This document shows positions 60,776 through 64,000 of a stretch of 64,000 nt of DNA, one piece after another. Made by a program: the position numbers and the translations under genes. How positions within the stretch are numbered: the stretch's first letter is position 1; the number at the start of each line of letters is the position of its first letter. The notes under the pieces are model-generated. The model did no database searches and was not told where the DNA came from. It saw only the letters and a program-made list of their open reading frames with translations. The stretch lies in NCBI GenBank assembly GCA_021018995.1, contig CM037588.1, positions 142,287,725-142,351,724 of the forward strand, in the 5' to 3' direction. This DNA comes from Chloranthus sessilifolius (taxonomy: Eukaryota > Streptophyta > Magnoliopsida > Chloranthales > Chloranthaceae).

Positions 60776-61321
60776 AAAATATTCATTTTTTCGACTTTTT
60801 TTCCCTCTGTTTGAGAAGTCAAAGATAAGGTGACACCCAACTAATATAGTGCATTAATTTTGGGCACCTTTGAGCAAATTTTCAACAATGGTTATGCATC
60901 GGATCATGCCCAAGTTTTTACGGTGGTACCTGATCAATCTTATCTAAGTTGTAGCACCCGATCCTCGTGATTGGTGCCACATGGCACCTATCTGGCATGG
61001 ACGCATAGTCTCGAGCCTCATTTCATATTCATTTATCTTACCATATTGAAAATTTGTTGATGTTCCATATTTGATTTGTATTTGTTGATCTTTGTTTGTG
61101 CCTAAAACATGAAATTCTCAATATTAGAATCAAAGTATAATGCTTAAGTAGTTGATTTTTTTCATATACAAAAGAATAATAATAATACAATACTAATAAT
61201 TAGTAAATAACTTAAAACATTTTTAAAAATTTTAAATTAATAAATAGCCTCGTTATGGCATAGTGAGCCTCTTCGTCATGACATCACCACACCGCCTTAA
61301 CTGCCTTGACCTGACTAGCCA

Positions 61322-61989
61322 TCACTGAACTGCTTTCTTGGATGGTCCCTGATTTCCTGGTGTGCAACTTATAGATATTGGGAAAATGACAATAAGATCC
61401 ATATCCCTGGTCCACTGATCATCCCAGAGCTTGAGTTTCGTCCTATGGCCCACCTTGAAGCAAGTCCAAAGATTAAAAGGGGAAGGATAGTGGGGACTCC
61501 CTTCCCCAATCATGAAGCCCTTTGCATCCCTTTAGTTCGGATGTCCCAGCCTTGCAAAGAAATTGTGTACTTGCTACACACCCGCTTTAGCCCACAGAGC
61601 CTCTCGGTTAGAGTTTATCCTCCAAAGTCACTTCCCAAGAAAAGCCTTATTGGATTCATCATATACCCAAACCACGTTCCTTTTTGGCCAAGGAAACAAT
61701 ACCCTAGTTCATTAGTGGATTTTATTGTGTTTTCCTTCACACCATAGAAACTGTCAGACTTTTCCTTCAATTTTATTGGCGATGTTGATCGAGCATTTAA
61801 ATATAAAGAGATAGTAGGTGGGAATATTGGATAAGGTGTTCATTGTGAGGGTTACTCTGCCCTGAAAGATAACAACTTACCTTTCCAAACCGCCATTTTT
61901 TATCAATACTTTCGATGACTGGATCCCACAGAGAGCTTTGGCTTCCCATTAACAAGTGAAGCCCTAGATTAGTAGAAGGAATAATTCCC
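61322..61989 (-). pseudogene. LINE ORF2 thumb and C-terminal region
   Basis: Contains LMGSQSSLWDPVIESIDKKW with FGKV (61890-61960) and, further left, KLKLWDDQWTRD (61322-61513), all typical of plant L1 ORF2 after the RT core. Confidence 0.8.
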
Positions 61990-62800
61990 AAACCACATCC
62001 AAAATATGAAGCAAAGCCAGCCAGAACATTCTCATCAACACACACCCTTGTTAGAAATGTTTTGTAGAGATTTGACTTCTTGCCTTGTAGCCACTTCAAT
62101 GCTTCTTATGATGAGCCCAACATGACGCAATTTCAATTTGTTGCTACCACGGAAGAGGAGGGAATCATCAGAAGATTGCAAGTGGGCAATTGGCTCCAGT
62201 TGACCCAAAATGCAAAATCTCTCAATGTCACCAAGCTCAACGGCTATAGAAAGCAATCTGTAAAAGGCTTCCCCTACAAAGTTGAACAAGAAAGAGGGGA
62301 CATAGGATCCCCTTTCCGCAATCCTCTCGAACTGGAAAAGAATCCATTGAGAGCTCCATTTACAAGAACAAAGAACATGTGGGAGGATATGCATGTCATC
62401 CTCCATAATCTCCACTTCTCACTAAAACCCATCTTACTCAAGATGTAGTCAAGGTAGGCCCAATTCACACGATCATAGACCTTTTCCATATCCAGCTTGC
62501 ATATGAGATCTGGCTTCTTCTCCGCGTGATGGGATTGAATACACTAGTGAGCCAAACCGATCTCATCAAGAATTTGCCCCCATGCCACGAAGGCTCTCTA
62601 GGAAGAGCCAAGTACCTTATCAATCAACGGCTTTAATATGTTAGTCAATACCTCTGTCAACACCTTGTACATAATGCCAACCAAAGTAATGGGCCCAAAC
62701 TCATTCAATTTTTCCGCCTTCGAAACCTTGGAAATACGGACGATGAAGGTCACACTAGCCCTCTTAGATGAGTTTTTTATGGAATTCGTCAAACACTGCC
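61990..62800 (-). pseudogene. LINE reverse transcriptase domain
   Basis: PKV-like start (62598-62792, SKAEKLNEFGPITLVGIMYK), then FEKVYDRVNW-type palm (62489), GLRKGDPMSPL (62300) and the decayed active-site region HLQSSDDSLLF, where the usual FADD is changed (near 62180). At least one frameshift. Confidence 0.88.
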
Positions 62801-63399
62801 ATCAAATCATTCCTTAGAACAGCCTAAAAATGTTGACAGTCAAGCCATCAGCATTGAGAGCCCTGTCCCCCACCAGTTCAAAAACCATTTTTTAAGCATC
62901 TTCATGAAAAGGAGGCACCAATGTTGTTCGGTCTTCCATGGAGATCCGATTGAACTCCATAAATTTGAGAAGCAGGCGGACATGCCTTTCCTTCTCATGC
63001 AAAATTTGAAAATGCTAAACTATCCTATTTTTTATGTCACACTTGTCTGAATATCTTTGACCCTCGTCCATTAGACTTAATAGAGTTAAATCTGCAGCTT
63101 GCATTGGCTATGGAGTGGATATCTCGTATTTTGGTCTCCCTCTTTAAGCCATTTAACACGTTGTTGTCACCAAGTGATCTCTTCTTTAGCAACTTTTTGT
63201 TGTGGAGAGCTTTCAATTCTTCCCTGTAATGACCTCTCGAGTTAAAACCAAGAAACTCCTCTTCTTTGTTTAACACTTTGATACACGAGAGGAGCTCCTT
63301 TTCAGCCTTAAAACACATTTTCAAACGAGGAACGATGCCATTGTTTGAGAAAATTCGTCATATTGCCCAACTTAGAAATCTGAATTCAGCATTGCCACT

Positions 63400-64000
63400 A
63401 GTGTGCCACGACTCTCCTTTGTCTGGATGAGATTTAGGAGAGCCTCATCCCTCAACTTAATCTCTTCAAATCTAAAAGGCGTTGGCCACACCCTCCGCTG
63501 CTGGCCGAGAGGACCGGAATATGATGCGAAATCATGGATGTGATTCCTCCAGTTTTAAGTTAGGAAAGTGCTCTTCTGAACCAACAAAGCAAATGAATTG
63601 GTCCAATCTGCATTGAACCGAATAATTGCAGCCATTAGACCAAGTATACTTGTATCCTCCCATCAGAATATCAATCCTCTCAGCCTCTCCCATAAAGCTG
63701 GAGTAGCCCCTCATACTTTGAGTGATGCCAGCTTTACCGAATTTCTCATCAATAGACTTGTTGATGTTAAAGTCACCTCACACTAACCACGACACATCCC
63801 ATCTCTTTTTCGCATCTAACAATTCTTTCCTAAAGCCATCTCTAAATGTTGGATTGTTGGGACCGTAAACAATCGTAAAGGCCCAAACAGATTGGTCTCT
63901 TAGCACAAAAACGACAGTAACCAATCATCTTCGTCCACCTTGACCATCGTTAACTTGTCCCATATCCACCACAATACCCCATCTAGATCCAACCCCATCA
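63400..64000 (-). pseudogene. LINE endonuclease C-terminal region
   Basis: The minus strand carries GGYKYTWSNGCNYSVQCRLD (63532-63714), the TWSN and RLD signature of L1-type AP endonucleases. The N-terminal part is outside the window. Confidence 0.8.

Larger units (their letters stand above)
59481..61308. mobile_element. hAT-like non-autonomous element E2 with nested fold-back
   Basis: 8-bp duplications ACCTGACC (59473-59480) and ACCTGACT (61309-61316). The ends TATGGTTGTTAAGGCGACGC and (inverted) CAAGGCAGTTAAGGCGGTG match E1. It contains the fold-back copy 3 (59647-60301), a CT microsatellite and a hairpin. No transposase. Confidence 0.75.
57884..64000 (-). mobile_element. L1-type LINE, split by two hAT-like insertions, running off the window
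   Basis: Minus-strand order: endonuclease end, reverse transcriptase, thumb, C-terminal zinc-finger region, 3' UTR with a short A run (57884-57892). Coding pieces lie at 61322-64000, 59302-59480 and 57900-58564; the gaps are the elements at 58565-59293 and 59481-61308. Stops and shifts are frequent. It is a second L1 insertion beside UBP14, separate from 29375-31170. Confidence 0.88.

Noticed and set aside
57600-61300. Upstream UBP14 exons (catalytic Cys region)
   Set aside because: Both strands were read for the expected GNSCY-type motif and none was found; the exons are presumably beyond 64000.

Overview
The window is nuclear DNA from a flowering plant, AT-rich and crowded with transposons. 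It has spliced exons with GT-AG introns, Copia and LINE retroelements, hAT, Mutator-like, CACTA and PIF/Harbinger DNA elements, and an integrated plant pararetrovirus. The species cannot be named from the sequence. No tRNA, rRNA, CRISPR or bacterial-type operon was seen.

Only one host gene is recognised: the C-terminal half of a UBP14/USP5-type ubiquitin-specific protease on the minus strand. Ten exons between 57572 and 28693 have matching splice phases and no stop codon. They carry two UBA domains and the catalytic His region. The N-terminal half, with the catalytic Cys, must lie beyond 64000 if the gene is complete.

Left part (1-28.4 kb): no host gene is supported. It holds a partial LTR retrotransposon (1-1234), many Mutator-like (MULE) elements and their deletion derivatives with 9-bp target duplications (3493, 6696, 7323, 9788, 11688, 12682, 13553, 14900, 15219), two CACTA MITEs, two hAT MITEs, a complete TRIM (10712-11115), a probable solo LTR (about 18431-21640) carrying an unusual ATCGATC minisatellite, a Harbinger MITE, and fold-back elements with a 21-bp minisatellite.

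Middle part (28.4-57.6 kb): the UBP14 exons. One intron (35232-57491, 22.3 kb) holds a deeply nested set of elements, all on the minus strand. A Copia element (35257-56999) is the outermost. Its RT region was split by hAT element 1 (36513-43503), whose BED zinc finger was split by hAT element 2 (39230-42759). Its integrase was split by a small LTR retrotransposon (45170-54419), which contains a terminally redundant 6.9-kb endogenous caulimovirid (45761-52665) flanked by a 391-bp direct duplication of the host element. The virus copy keeps its promoter motifs, poly(A) signal, primer site, movement/coat/protease region and a viroplasmin-domain ORF, but its reverse transcriptase and RNase H core are deleted and its polyprotein is broken.

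Right part (57.9-64 kb): an L1-type LINE on the minus strand, cut by two related hAT-like elements (58565-59293 and 59481-61308); the second carries a further fold-back element. This LINE probably also lies in a UBP14 intron.

Assignments rest on reading motifs, terminal repeats and target duplications by eye; no database search was possible.
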